In this document: piece after piece, positions 19,076-27,920 of the stretch
Position numbering within the stretch: the first letter of the stretch is position 1
Layout: the number at the start of each line of letters is the position of its first letter
Origin: Bacteroidales bacterium
GTDB lineage: Bacteria > Bacteroidota > Bacteroidia > Bacteroidales > UBA932
Direction: 5' to 3'
Length of the DNA: 64,000 bases
NCBI GenBank assembly: GCA_016281015.1
Contig: JAEEHS010000033.1
Coordinates: forward strand, 1-64,000
Made by a program: the position numbers and the translations under genes
Notes under the pieces: model-generated
What the model was told of the DNA's origin: nothing
The model's input: the letters and a program-made list of their open reading frames with translations, nothing else
Database searches by the model: none

Positions 19076-20310
19076 AGATACACCAGGTGGCTGAGGCGGG
19101 AGGGATCCAGGAGCCTTTGGGCCATTCGCTGGATATCCTCGGGGGTGACCGCCTCGATGGCGGCACGGTTTTCCCCGTCTTCCCGGACCCGTCCCCAGGA
19201 AAGGAGACTCTTCCCCATGCTGAGGCACTGGGCCTCGCCGGACTCGGATGAGATGCCGATCTGGCCGAGGGTCTGTTTTTTGAACGCCTTCAGCCGGCGC
19301 TCGGAAAGCGGCGCGTCACACAGCCCCTGCAGGATTTTTTCGATGGCCTTGACGCAACTCTCCAGATTCGGCCGGTCACAGCCGAAGGAAATGGCTATGA
19401 TACCGCTGTCGGCATACTGCGTATAGGAACATTCGATGCTGTAGACCCATCCCTTCCGCTCCCGGATTTCCCGGTTCAGGAGGGAATTCGAGGCCGGTCC
19501 GCCGAGGATGTTGGCCAGCAGGGCGGCCGTGATGCGGTCCTTTTCGTCATAGAGCGAGGGGCCGTGGCCACCGAGGACGGCGTTGACTTCATGGTGCCGC
19601 TTGTCCAGGGTCTTCCGAAAGGGGAGATGGGCCACCGGAGCCGCAAACAGCGCGCGCTCAGGCGCTTCCGACGGGACACGCGCCATACCGAACACCTTGT
19701 CGGTCAGGGCGGTGAGCCGGCGCACCATCCGTTTTTCCTCCAGCGGAGCCACGATGGTAAGGGCCATCCGCTCCGGAACAAAAAAGCGGGCGACAAAGCG
19801 GCGGAGCATGTCGGGCGTGATTTTCCGTACCGAGGCCGTCGTCCCGAGGATCAGCCGCCCCAGCGGGTGTCCATAGAAAAGCCGGCTCTCGAAGCGGTCG
19901 AAAACATCCTCGTAGGGATTGTCCTTGTAGGAAATGATTTCGTCCAGGACCACGCCGCGCTCGGTCTCGATCTCGCGGTCAGGGAAGGTCGCCTCGGTCG
20001 CAAGTTCATAAAGCAGTCCGACCGCCTTCCAGAGGTCCGCCGAGAGCACGGTGGCATGGAGGACGATTTCTTCCTTGGTCGTATAGGCGTTGAGTTCCCC
20101 GCCCAGCCGGTCCAGATAGGAAGAGATCACGCCGGCGCTCTTGCGGGCGGTGCCCCGGAAGAGGGTGTGTTCGACAAAATGGGCGATGCCCTCGGGGAAG
20201 TCGCCTTCATCGCGGGTGCCGCAGCGGATGGACAGGGCGCACCACGCCACGCCCTTGCCGCCCTGACGGACGGCATAACGGAGGCCGGAGGCTGTCTGGG
20301 AGGCGATCAT
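19072..20310 (-). CDS. M16-family zinc peptidase
   Basis: 412 residues, close to the 410-430 of single-unit processing-peptidase-like M16 enzymes. The inverted zinc motif HxxEH is in AHFVEHTLFRGT, with the third ligand Glu downstream in ETERGVVLDEI. No signal peptide is visible, so it may act in the cytoplasm or be exported otherwise. The start overlaps the stop of the upstream unknown exported protein (4 bp), which suggests the two are made together. Confidence 0.9.
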   Translation of the reverse strand: MIASQTASGLRYAVRQGGKGVAWCALSIRCGTRDEGDFPEGIAHFVEHTLFRGTARKSAGVISSYLDRLGGELNAYTTKEEIVLHATVLSADLWKAVGLLYELATEATFPDREIETERGVVLDEIISYKDNPYEDVFDRFESRLFYGHPLGRLILGTTASVRKITPDMLRRFVARFFVPERMALTIVAPLEEKRMVRRLTALTDKVFGMARVPSEAPERALFAAPVAHLPFRKTLDKRHHEVNAVLGGHGPSLYDEKDRITAALLANILGGPASNSLLNREIRERKGWVYSIECSYTQYADSGIIAISFGCDRPNLESCVKAIEKILQGLCDAPLSERRLKAFKKQTLGQIGISSESGEAQCLSMGKSLLSWGRVREDGENRAAIEAVTPEDIQRMAQRLLDPSRLSHLVYL

Positions 20311-21155
20311 CTGCGGCGGGAGAGGCGCTTGAGGTCATCCACTCCGAAGCCGGCGGGGGCCTTGTCGGAACACCTGCGTTTGCGGATGTAATAAATCGTG
20401 TGGGTATCCGCCTCGATCAGCATCTGATAGCTGTAGGAGCCATCCTGGGGGTGCTCCGGTGCGACGACGAAGCCGACAAGGGTCCCGTAGGTACCGGCAT
20501 TGAACACCGCGTCCGCGTCGTCCTCCTCCGTCAGGATGAAGTCCGCCGCGTCCACATACCGTTCGATATCCTTTTGTGTCACTTTCGGCGACAGGTCGCC
20601 CTTGGAGAGGTAAATGCGCTTGATATGGCCCTTATGGATGTAATTGTCATTGAAAAAGGCGTAGCCGAGGTAGGCGGTCTTTTCAGAGCCCATCGCCGCC
20701 AGCGTATAGGACTGGATGGCCTCCACGAGGGCACTCAGGTAGACCAGTTCCCGGCCCGACCCGGCGCCGGCGGAGGTCAGCGGCAGGGAGATGATCTCGG
20801 TCATGGGGTCGAGCCCTTCCCCTTCCGCTCCGCCCTTGACAAGGGTCAGGAAGGTAATGCCGGGCGCCGTCTCATCCTTGAAACGGCCTTCGGCGGGAAT
20901 GAGGAAATAGTACTCGGAAGAGCTCTTCTTCTGTTCGAATTCCTCCAGGGTGCAGAACTCGAAGGGGGACGCCGTCCAGCGGTCGGTCACCTCCTGGCGC
21001 AGGGCGCTTTCGAGGATTCCGTTCCCGGGCAGGACCACCTTGGTAATCTTGTCCGTGAAATCCGACAGGAGATATTTCCGGGTCTTCACCTTGCCCTGGC
21101 CGAAAAGCATCAGGCCGCAAAGCAGGGCTATGGTTACGAGAATTGTCTTTTTCAT
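20307..21155 (-). CDS. Exported protein of unknown function
   Basis: 282 residues from the ATG at 21155, which begins the signal peptide MKKTILVTIALLCGLMLFGQ. I do not recognise the mature domain. It has a mixed alpha/beta composition with LVYLSALVEAIQSYTLAAM in the middle and a basic C terminus (DDLKRLSRRR). The coupling to the M16 peptidase downstream suggests a substrate or adaptor, but nothing shows this directly. The ATG lies only 4 nt after a TATATTTG element. Confidence 0.7.
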   Translation of the reverse strand: MKKTILVTIALLCGLMLFGQGKVKTRKYLLSDFTDKITKVVLPGNGILESALRQEVTDRWTASPFEFCTLEEFEQKKSSSEYYFLIPAEGRFKDETAPGITFLTLVKGGAEGEGLDPMTEIISLPLTSAGAGSGRELVYLSALVEAIQSYTLAAMGSEKTAYLGYAFFNDNYIHKGHIKRIYLSKGDLSPKVTQKDIERYVDAADFILTEEDDADAVFNAGTYGTLVGFVVAPEHPQDGSYSYQMLIEADTHTIYYIRKRRCSDKAPAGFGVDDLKRLSRRR

Positions 21156-21159
21156 CTTG

Positions 21160-21167
21160 CAAATATA
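21160..21167 (-). promoter_or_regulatory. -7 element of the exported-protein gene
   Basis: TATATTTG on the minus strand, 4 nt before the ATG at 21155. It lies in the 23-bp gap after the upstream gene and predicts a leaderless internal promoter. Confidence 0.55.
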
Positions 21168-21178
21168 CATAGAAATCG

Positions 21179-22201
21179 TCAAATAGAAACGACCCGGGAG
21201 CCGCTGCCGCTCAGCACGTCGGCCATCAGGAACATGTTCGCGGCGAGGGGGTAGATGCGCTCGTCCCGGATATGGTCCTTGAGGGAGTACCAGGTGGCGG
21301 AAGAATCTTCGATATGGTCCACGAAAGAAATCCCGGGATAGCGGTCGGACAAGGAACGGCGGAAAACCTCGGTATAATGGGCACAGAGCCCCTCCACCTC
21401 CCCTTCCAGGGTCTGGCGGGTTTCTTCCCCCCGAACTCGCGCATACTCCTCGGTGAACTCGCTGTACAGGGGATTCTGGTTGATGGACGTGCCCAGTTCG
21501 GACTCGTTCAGCAGCCAGCAGTGGTTCACGTCATCCTCGCTGCTGTCAATCTTGAGGTCATTGAGTTTGGTAAACTTGACGCCGAACAGCGTGATTCCGT
21601 CGGAACTCTGGGCGAACTTGATCTTCGTGAAATCGATGCCGATGGAGGCGCGGATATCGTATTTTCCGATGTACAGGACCTTCTTCACGCCCGGATGGGC
21701 ACTGTCGTCCAACCAGCGGGAAACCCGGTCCAGGAAACCGTTCTTGTCGGCGAGTTTGTAGGCCGGATCGTCCATGAACTTGTCCAGGGTTTCTTCCTTG
21801 ACGACATAGCCCGTCTTGTCGTAGGTCATGGTCTCGACCTTGAAGGTGAAGTTCAGGTTCCTGGGGACGGCGGCAAGCTGGGACTGCGTGTCGATGCGGC
21901 TCTCCAGCTCACGGTTCCGGTCCTCCAGTTCCCGGACGCGGGAGGTGAGCGCCTCCTCTTCTTTCTGCTGCCGGAGCAGCTCTTCGGCGCTTCGGGAGAA
22001 CTCTCTCTGGATGAGCTTGTTGACCGGCCTCACCGACAGGAACATCAGCAGGAGGGTGATGGCATTGGACAGGATGATGGCGAGGGGCGCGACGATGCGC
22101 GGCGTCAGCGCGAACACGGCTACATTGCAGGCAATCAGCAACATGCAGCACGACACGGCGAAATACACACCGGCCATCTCTTTCTTATCATTCAGTTTCA
22201 T
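21179..22201 (-). CDS. Two-helix membrane protein with coiled coil, unknown function
   Basis: 340 residues. Two membrane helices lie at about residues 10-32 (VYFAVSCCMLLIACNVAVFAL) and 36-57, followed by a charged coiled coil around residues 66-105 (EEALTSRVRELEDRNRELES). The remaining 230 residues are a soluble domain with a segment that reads like a DUF4230-type fold (LYIGKYDIRASIGIDFTKIK), but the match is weak and I leave it unnamed. First gene of the minus-strand cluster with the exported protein and the M16 peptidase. Confidence 0.7.
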   Translation of the reverse strand: MKLNDKKEMAGVYFAVSCCMLLIACNVAVFALTPRIVAPLAIILSNAITLLLMFLSVRPVNKLIQREFSRSAEELLRQQKEEEALTSRVRELEDRNRELESRIDTQSQLAAVPRNLNFTFKVETMTYDKTGYVVKEETLDKFMDDPAYKLADKNGFLDRVSRWLDDSAHPGVKKVLYIGKYDIRASIGIDFTKIKFAQSSDGITLFGVKFTKLNDLKIDSSEDDVNHCWLLNESELGTSINQNPLYSEFTEEYARVRGEETRQTLEGEVEGLCAHYTEVFRRSLSDRYPGISFVDHIEDSSATWYSLKDHIRDERIYPLAANMFLMADVLSGSGSRVVSI

Positions 22202-22235
22202 ACGGCAAATTTAGCCTTTTTTCCCGACAAAAGTG

Positions 22236-22243
22236 TATCTTTG
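22236..22243 (+). promoter_or_regulatory. -7 element of the patatin gene
   Basis: TATCTTTG, 12 nt before the ATG at 22256, in the divergent gap with the membrane-protein gene. Confidence 0.6.
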
Positions 22244-22255
22244 TACAAATCGTCC

Positions 22256-23257
22256 ATGGACATGCAAAGAAAAGACATTGCGCTGGTCCTGTCCAGCGGA
22301 GGTCCGCGCGGATTCGCCTACATCGGGGCCATCGAAGAACTCCTCTCCCGCGGCTACCGCATCACGTCCGTCGCCGGCTCCTCCGTGGGCTCGCTGGTCG
22401 GCGGCATCTATGCGGCCGGCGCCCTGGACGCCTTCAAGCAATGGCTCTTCGCCCTGGACAATTTCAAGGTCATGGCCCTGATGGATGTTTCCATCAGCCG
22501 CCGCTACCTCGTCAAAGGCGAAAGGGTCATCGAGGCCATCAAGAAAGTCGTTCCGGACGTGGATATCCGCTCGCTCTCCATCCCCTACTGCGCCGTGGCC
22601 ACCGACCTGTATACCGGCGAGGAAATCGTCTTCCGCGAAGGGCCGCTGTTCGATGCCATCCGCTCGTCCATCTCGATTCCGTCCATGTTTCGGCCGGTCA
22701 AAATGGGCCATCGGACCCTGGTGGACGGCGGGGTGGTCAATACCTTCCCGCTCGACCGCGTGGCACGCAGCGGGGAGGACCTGCTCGTCGGCTTCAATGT
22801 CAATGCCGTCGATGCAGAGCATATCAACCTCTTCCTCCAGGAAAGGGAACGGCTGACGGAAGAAGAAATGCGCATGACGGAAGCCGCGCTGTCGGTCAAG
22901 GGTTCTCTCATCGAACGGGTCAAGGCTGTCGGCGCCCGGGGGCAGGAATTGGTGAAAGAACGCCGGGCGGCGCGGGAACTGGTTAGCCAGAGCCGTTCCC
23001 GGCGCATACCGACCGATGCGGACGACAATTACTATACGATCCTGGACCGTTCCTTCAGCCTGATGAACCACAGTCTTGCCCGGCTCGCCGTCCGCTGTAA
23101 TCCACCGGACATCCTCGTCGAGATGCCCTTCGACGCCTATTCGGCCATTTCGGATTACGGACGGGGAGCGGAAATCGCGGAAAAAGGGCGGGAACTGATG
23201 GCCGCGGCACTGGACCGTTACGAGGCTACAGCACCTCTTTCAGGAAGGGCCCTGTGA
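22256..23257 (+). CDS. Patatin-like phospholipase (RssA/YchK type)
   Basis: 333 residues of a serine acyl hydrolase with a Ser-Asp dyad. Oxyanion loop SSGGPRGFAYIGAIEEL, nucleophile elbow GSSVGS (GxSxG) and catalytic DGG in LVDGGVVNTFPLD are all intact. No signal peptide. I chose the ATG at 22256; an ATG two codons later is equally possible. The open frame upstream is antisense to the divergent gene. The last 32 bp overlap the end of the convergent uvrA. Confidence 0.9.
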   Translation: MDMQRKDIALVLSSGGPRGFAYIGAIEELLSRGYRITSVAGSSVGSLVGGIYAAGALDAFKQWLFALDNFKVMALMDVSISRRYLVKGERVIEAIKKVVPDVDIRSLSIPYCAVATDLYTGEEIVFREGPLFDAIRSSISIPSMFRPVKMGHRTLVDGGVVNTFPLDRVARSGEDLLVGFNVNAVDAEHINLFLQERERLTEEEMRMTEAALSVKGSLIERVKAVGARGQELVKERRAARELVSQSRSRRIPTDADDNYYTILDRSFSLMNHSLARLAVRCNPPDILVEMPFDAYSAISDYGRGAEIAEKGRELMAAALDRYEATAPLSGRAL

Positions 23258-26018
23258 CCGAACGGCGATTGCGGGCGAGCTGCTCGGGCGTCCCTTCGGC
23301 GACGATCCGTCCGCCGCGGCGCCCGCCTTCCGGGCCCATGTCGAAGAGATAGTCCACGCTTTTCAGGACGTCCAGGTTGTGTTCGATCACGAGGACCGTA
23401 TTGCCGGCTTCCACCAGGCGGTCCAGCACTCCCAGCAGGACTTTGATATCCTCGAAATGGAGGCCTGTCGTGGGCTCGTCCAGCAGGTAGAGGGTATTGC
23501 CCGTGGACGGACGCGAAAGTTCCGCCGCCAGTTTCATCCGCTGGCTTTCCCCGCCGGAAAGGGTCACGGCACTCTGGCCCAGATGGACATACCCCAGCCC
23601 CACGTCGAGCAGCGCCTTGAGCCGGGCGGCAATCTTCGGCACCGGCTTGAAAAATTCATAGGCCTCGGCAATGGGCATTTCCAGCACGTCGTTGATGTTC
23701 TTTCCCTTGTAGCGGACCGCGAGCGTATCGTCCTTGTAACGGCGCCCCCGGCACTGCTCGCAGGGAACATGGACCGAAGGCAGGAAATTCATCTCGATGA
23801 CCTTGATACCGGCGCCCTTGCACTCTTCGCAGCGGCCGCCCGGGACGTTGAAAGAGAACCTTCCGGCCTTGAAGCCGCGGACCTTTGCGTCCGGGGTCTG
23901 CTCGAACAGCAGACGGATATCGTTGAACACCCCCGTGAACGTCGCCGGATTGCTCCGCGGGGTCCGTCCGATGGGTGCCTGGTCGATTTCGATGAGTTTG
24001 TCGATATGCTCGATTCCCTCGAGGCTTCCGTAAGGCAGCGGCCGTTCTTTGCTGCGGTAGAATTTCTGCCGGAGCGCCCGCACCAGGGTCTCGTTGATGA
24101 GCGAGGACTTGCCGCTGCCGCTGAGTCCCGCCACGCCGACGAAACAGCCCAGCGGGATGCGGATGTCCACCCCCTGGAGGTTGTTGCCCCTCGCACCCGT
24201 CAGCGTCAGGTACTGCCCGTTTCCCTTGCGGCGTTTTTTCGGTACCGGGATGGACTTGTCCCCCCGGAGGTAATCCAGGGTCACGGAGGGGCCGACAACG
24301 GTGTGGGCGGCCGTATCGGGGTCCATGGCTTCGCCCCAGAGCAGCGCACCGACCGGGGCGCTGACACAGACCCTCCCGCCCTTTTCCCCGGCGCCGGGAC
24401 CGATGTCCACGAGCCAGTCCGAGCGCAGCATCGTCTCCGCGTCATGTTCCACGACCATCACCGAATTGCCCGCATCCCGGAGCGCCTCCAGCGAGGAAAT
24501 CAGTTTGCGGTTGTCTTTCTGGTGGAGGCCGATGGAGGGTTCATCCAGGATATAGAGGACATTGACCAGTTTGGAGCCGATCTGCGTCGCGAGGCGGATG
24601 CGCTGGCTTTCCCCGCCGGAGAGCGAAGCGGTCGCGCGGGAGAGCGAAAGATAATCCAGACCCACGTCCAGCATGAACTGGACCCTTTCCCGGAGTTCTT
24701 TCAGGATGTCCCGGGAGACCTGTTTTTCCCGCTCGCTGAAGCCTTTGGGGATTTCGTCGAACCAGGCGCGGAGCTCCGACATTTCCATCTCGGAGACTTC
24801 GGCGATGGTCTTCCCGTCGATCCGGAAGCACAGCGCTTCCCCGCTGAGGCGGGTTCCCCCGCACCGGGGACAGACGACGGTATCTTCAATCGTGTCGATC
24901 ACCCCCTCCCAGCTTTCCATCTCCGAGAGGTTGCCCTCCCCGACCCGGAAGAGTTCGTCCGAGCCGTAGATCAGCAGGGTCACGGCTTCGTCCGGCAGGG
25001 CGGCGATGGGGTCGTAGAGCGAGAAATTGTATTTCCGGGCAATGGAGCGGATGACATCGAATTTCCGGCTTTCCCGAATCCGGCCGAGCGGGGTGATGCC
25101 GCCGTCGGCGATCGAGCGGCCCCGGTCCGGGATGATGGCGTCCATGTCCACATTGACGATGGTCCCGAGCCCCTTGCAATGGGGGCAATAGCCTTGCGGA
25201 GAGTTGAAGGAAAAGGTATGGGGCTGGGGTTCCTGGAGGGACACGCCGCTCTCGGGGTCCACGAGGTGCTTGGAAAAGTGGCGAAGTTCCCCGCTTTCGG
25301 CATCCAGGACGGCGACGGAGCCTTTGCCGAGGTTGAGCGCCTGGGCCACCGACTCCCGGATGCGCTTGTCATCTCCGGCCTCCGGTTTCAGCCGGTCCAC
25401 GACGATTTCGATGAAATGGGGCTTGTAGCGGTCCAGGGCCTCGACTTCCGCGAGTTCCACGATCTCCCCGTCGATCCGGGCATGGGTGAAACCCCGGCGG
25501 CGGTACTGCTCGAAGAGTTCGCGATAATGCCCCTTTCGGCCGCGCACAAGCGGAGCAAGCAGATAGCACCGCTGCCCTTGGTAGCGCTTCATCACCAGGT
25601 CCACAATCTGCTCGTCGGTGTAGCGGACCATCTCGCGGCCGCTTTCGGGCGAGAAGGCGCGGGAGCCCTTGGCATACAGCAGGCGCAGGAAGTCGTAGAT
25701 CTCCGTGATGGTCCCGACCGTCGAACGGGGGTTGCTGCCGGTGGTCTTCTGCTCAATGGCGATAATCGGGCTCAGACCGGTAATCTCCTCGACCTCAGGC
25801 TTTTCCAGGATGCCCATAAAATGCTTGGCATAGGTCGAGAGGGTGTCCATATAGCGGCGCTGCCCCTCTGCATAGATGGTATCAAAGGCCAGCGAAGATT
25901 TCCCCGAACCCGACAGGCCGGTCACGACCACGAATTCGCCCCGGGGAATGCTGACGTTGATGTGCTGCAGGTTGTTGGCCCGCGCCCCCCTGACCTCGAT
26001 ATATTCCTTTTTTCGCAT
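23226..26018 (-). CDS. uvrA: UvrABC excinuclease subunit A
   Basis: 930-residue damage-recognition ATPase of nucleotide excision repair. Two ABC modules: Walker A in GLSGSGKSSLAFDTIYAEGQ and GLSGSGKSSLINETL, signatures LSGGESQRIRLA and LSGGESQRMKLA, and zinc ligands in CPHCKGLG, CPRCGG and CEECKGAG...CEQCRG. I chose the ATG at 26018; a GTG one codon upstream is less likely. This ATG lies 4 nt after a TACCTTTG element, so a leaderless transcript is expected. The 3' end overlaps the patatin gene by 32 bp. Confidence 0.97.
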   Translation of the reverse strand: MRKKEYIEVRGARANNLQHINVSIPRGEFVVVTGLSGSGKSSLAFDTIYAEGQRRYMDTLSTYAKHFMGILEKPEVEEITGLSPIIAIEQKTTGSNPRSTVGTITEIYDFLRLLYAKGSRAFSPESGREMVRYTDEQIVDLVMKRYQGQRCYLLAPLVRGRKGHYRELFEQYRRRGFTHARIDGEIVELAEVEALDRYKPHFIEIVVDRLKPEAGDDKRIRESVAQALNLGKGSVAVLDAESGELRHFSKHLVDPESGVSLQEPQPHTFSFNSPQGYCPHCKGLGTIVNVDMDAIIPDRGRSIADGGITPLGRIRESRKFDVIRSIARKYNFSLYDPIAALPDEAVTLLIYGSDELFRVGEGNLSEMESWEGVIDTIEDTVVCPRCGGTRLSGEALCFRIDGKTIAEVSEMEMSELRAWFDEIPKGFSEREKQVSRDILKELRERVQFMLDVGLDYLSLSRATASLSGGESQRIRLATQIGSKLVNVLYILDEPSIGLHQKDNRKLISSLEALRDAGNSVMVVEHDAETMLRSDWLVDIGPGAGEKGGRVCVSAPVGALLWGEAMDPDTAAHTVVGPSVTLDYLRGDKSIPVPKKRRKGNGQYLTLTGARGNNLQGVDIRIPLGCFVGVAGLSGSGKSSLINETLVRALRQKFYRSKERPLPYGSLEGIEHIDKLIEIDQAPIGRTPRSNPATFTGVFNDIRLLFEQTPDAKVRGFKAGRFSFNVPGGRCEECKGAGIKVIEMNFLPSVHVPCEQCRGRRYKDDTLAVRYKGKNINDVLEMPIAEAYEFFKPVPKIAARLKALLDVGLGYVHLGQSAVTLSGGESQRMKLAAELSRPSTGNTLYLLDEPTTGLHFEDIKVLLGVLDRLVEAGNTVLVIEHNLDVLKSVDYLFDMGPEGGRRGGRIVAEGTPEQLARNRRSVTGPFLKEVL

Positions 26019-26022
26019 CACA

Positions 26023-26030
26023 CAAAGGTA
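26023..26030 (-). promoter_or_regulatory. -7 element of uvrA
   Basis: TACCTTTG on the minus strand, 4 nt before the uvrA ATG. No obvious SOS-type operator is adjacent. Confidence 0.6.
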
Positions 26031-26037
26031 CGACCAT

Positions 26038-26068
26038 TTTGCGAAATAAAAAAGAATTCTTACCTTTG
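26038..26068 (+). promoter_or_regulatory. Promoter of tRNA-Val
   Basis: TTTG at 26038-26041, a 19-bp spacer, then TACCTTTG at 26061-26068. The tRNA begins 11 bp later. It is divergent from, and adjacent to, the uvrA promoter. Confidence 0.75.
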
Positions 26069-26079
26069 CAATCCCTTAC

Positions 26080-26154
26080 GGGCGATTAGCTCAGTTGGTT
26101 CAGAGCACCTGCCTTACAAGCAGGGGGTCGACGGTTCGAATCCGCCATCGCCCA
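26080..26154 (+). tRNA. tRNA-Val (anticodon TAC)
   Basis: 75 nt cloverleaf. The acceptor stem GGGCGAT pairs with ATCGCCC and is followed by discriminator A at 26154. The anticodon stem CCTGC/GCAGG encloses loop CTTACAA with anticodon TAC at 26115-26117. The T arm contains GGTTCGAATCC. The 3' CCA is not encoded (the next bases are CTT). It reads GUA and, by wobble, other valine codons. Confidence 0.96.
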
Positions 26155-26164
26155 CTTCCCCTTA

Positions 26165-27850
26165 CTACAGCGTCTGTCCGCCGATAAACTCCCGCATGAT
26201 GGAGGTCGGCGGGATGGCGGCAATCTCAGACGGGGTCAGCGCCACGATATAATCCAGGAACTTGAGGAATCGTACCGCTTCCGTGTAGGCATCGGAGGAG
26301 GGGTGGATCCGCCGCAGCAGGGGCTCGGCATAATACTTCAGCAGCGGCAGTTCATACAGCAGGGCCGAATTGAACTGGGCATCGGCGTTCTCCTGGAAGG
26401 GGAAGATGTATTTGTTTTCGCCCCGGCGGACCGAACTCCAGCGCAGGATGGTATCTTCCGGGGTGATGCCCCGCACGCGGTTGTCCCGCACCATGCGGCG
26501 CAGCAGGCGGTTGTCCGTCGTGGAGATGCAGCAGTTCTCGTCCAGTTTCAAGGAAGTCAGCGCGGAGGCATAGATCCGGTAGATGCGCGAAGGGTCCACC
26601 GAGGGAACCATGGCAGGGTCCAGGGCATGGATTCCTTCCATGATCAGGAGGTCGTTCTCCTCCAGTGACATCCGTTTCCCTTCGAAGAAGGGTCTCCCCT
26701 GCTTGAAATCGTAGCGCGGAAGTTCCACTTCCCCGCCGCTGAGAAGCGTGTTCAGGTGCTGTCCCAGCAGTTCCAGGTCCATCGCCTCCAGGGCCTCGAA
26801 ATCGTAGTTTCCGTCCTCGTCGACCGGGGTCCGATCCCGGGAAACGAAATAATTGTCCAGTTCGATGACTTTCGGATTGAGCCCGAGCACTTTGCACTGC
26901 TGGGCCAGGCGGAGGGACGAGGAGGTCTTCCCGCTGGAGGAGGGCCCTGCGAGAAAGACGATTTTGAGGCGCTCCCGCTCGGCGTAGATCTTGTCAGCCA
27001 CGGCAGCGTATTTCCGTTCCTGGCGGGCTTCGCAGAGGTTGATAAGCCGGACGGCGCCACCTTCCAGGAGGCAGCGGTTCAGCGCGCCCACGCTGACGAT
27101 GCCCGTGGTCTTGCACCAGGCGCCGTAGTCTTTCAGCGTGACGGTCAGTTTCATCTGCTTGACGCGCGGGATGGTCCGGGTGATGTCTTCGTCAGAAGGG
27201 GGCTGGAGGCAGAATCCATGGTGGAAGGGCATGAGGTCGAAGACTTTCAGATAGCCCGTCGAGGGGACCAGGGGTCCATGGAAACTGTCGTCCACCCCGT
27301 CCAGGGTATAGACAGACCAGAAGTAGCGGCCGACCGAATGGATCAGATCCGCCTTCAGCGGCTGCTTTTGGGCGCGGAAGATGGCTTCGGCCTCCGCAGA
27401 GTGGATTTTCCGCTTGGTGAAAGGAAGGTCCTCGGCGATAAGGCGGCGCATTTCTTCCCTGAGGCGGAGGATGTCTTCGTCCGAGATCCGTTCGCCGCGC
27501 AGTTTGCAGTACATCCCGCTCGGAAGGGAATGGTTGATTTTCAGTACTTTGTCAGGCATCAGGGAGCGGACGGCGCGCTGGAGCACGAAAGCGAGCGAGC
27601 GCATGTAGGTCCGCCGGCCGTCGGGATGGTTAAAGCCGATGAAGAGGACTTCATGGGGGTAGAAGATCGTGAAATCCAGCGACTTGAGCTTGTGGTCCAC
27701 CAGGGCAGCGAGGACCGGATAGCGCTTCCCGCTTTTCGGATCCGTGGACTGAGGGCACACTGCGTCCGACAGTTCCCGCAGCGAACTGCCCTCCGCCACC
27801 TCGTAATACCGCCCGTCATTGCGGCAAAGAATCTGTATCATCCGTTTCAT
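26165..27850 (-). CDS. Nucleoside (uridine-like) kinase with N-terminal TGS/ThrRS-like domains
   Basis: 561 residues. The N-terminal 60 residues resemble a TGS domain, followed by a region like the editing-adjacent domain of threonyl-tRNA synthetase (RAQKQPLKADLIHSVGRYFW). The C-terminal half is a P-loop kinase of the phosphoribulokinase/uridine kinase family: Walker A AGPSSSGKTSSSLRL, ELDNYFVSRDRTP, and LLIMEGIHALDP. This architecture is known in Bacteroidetes and Clostridia; the substrate is probably uridine/cytidine, but this is by family only. It ends 11 bp from the convergent tRNA. Confidence 0.88.
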   Translation of the reverse strand: MKRMIQILCRNDGRYYEVAEGSSLRELSDAVCPQSTDPKSGKRYPVLAALVDHKLKSLDFTIFYPHEVLFIGFNHPDGRRTYMRSLAFVLQRAVRSLMPDKVLKINHSLPSGMYCKLRGERISDEDILRLREEMRRLIAEDLPFTKRKIHSAEAEAIFRAQKQPLKADLIHSVGRYFWSVYTLDGVDDSFHGPLVPSTGYLKVFDLMPFHHGFCLQPPSDEDITRTIPRVKQMKLTVTLKDYGAWCKTTGIVSVGALNRCLLEGGAVRLINLCEARQERKYAAVADKIYAERERLKIVFLAGPSSSGKTSSSLRLAQQCKVLGLNPKVIELDNYFVSRDRTPVDEDGNYDFEALEAMDLELLGQHLNTLLSGGEVELPRYDFKQGRPFFEGKRMSLEENDLLIMEGIHALDPAMVPSVDPSRIYRIYASALTSLKLDENCCISTTDNRLLRRMVRDNRVRGITPEDTILRWSSVRRGENKYIFPFQENADAQFNSALLYELPLLKYYAEPLLRRIHPSSDAYTEAVRFLKFLDYIVALTPSEIAAIPPTSIMREFIGGQTL

Positions 27851-27855
27851 AATTC

Positions 27856-27863
27856 CAAAGATA
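27856..27863 (-). promoter_or_regulatory. -7 element of the nucleoside kinase gene
   Basis: TATCTTTG on the minus strand, 5 nt before the ATG at 27850; leaderless context. If translation instead starts at the second ATG, three codons in, the leader is about 14 nt. Confidence 0.6.
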
Positions 27864-27885
27864 AAAAAAGTTCGTCAATTATTTG

Positions 27886-27893
27886 TATATTTG
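27886..27893 (+). promoter_or_regulatory. -7 element of the GH31 gene
   Basis: TATATTTG, 27 nt before the ATG at 27921; divergent from the nucleoside kinase promoter. Confidence 0.6.
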
Positions 27894-27920
27894 TGTGCAT
27901 ACTGCAAATAATCAGATACT

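Noticed and set aside
18014..19228. 400-codon frames on both strands across menA
   Set aside because: Arg/Pro/His-rich shadows of lepA-menA; menA has both catalytic aspartate motifs.
23379..26252. 957-codon plus-strand open frame opposite uvrA and crossing the tRNA
   Set aside because: Antisense to uvrA motifs and reads through the tRNA gene; no family resemblance.
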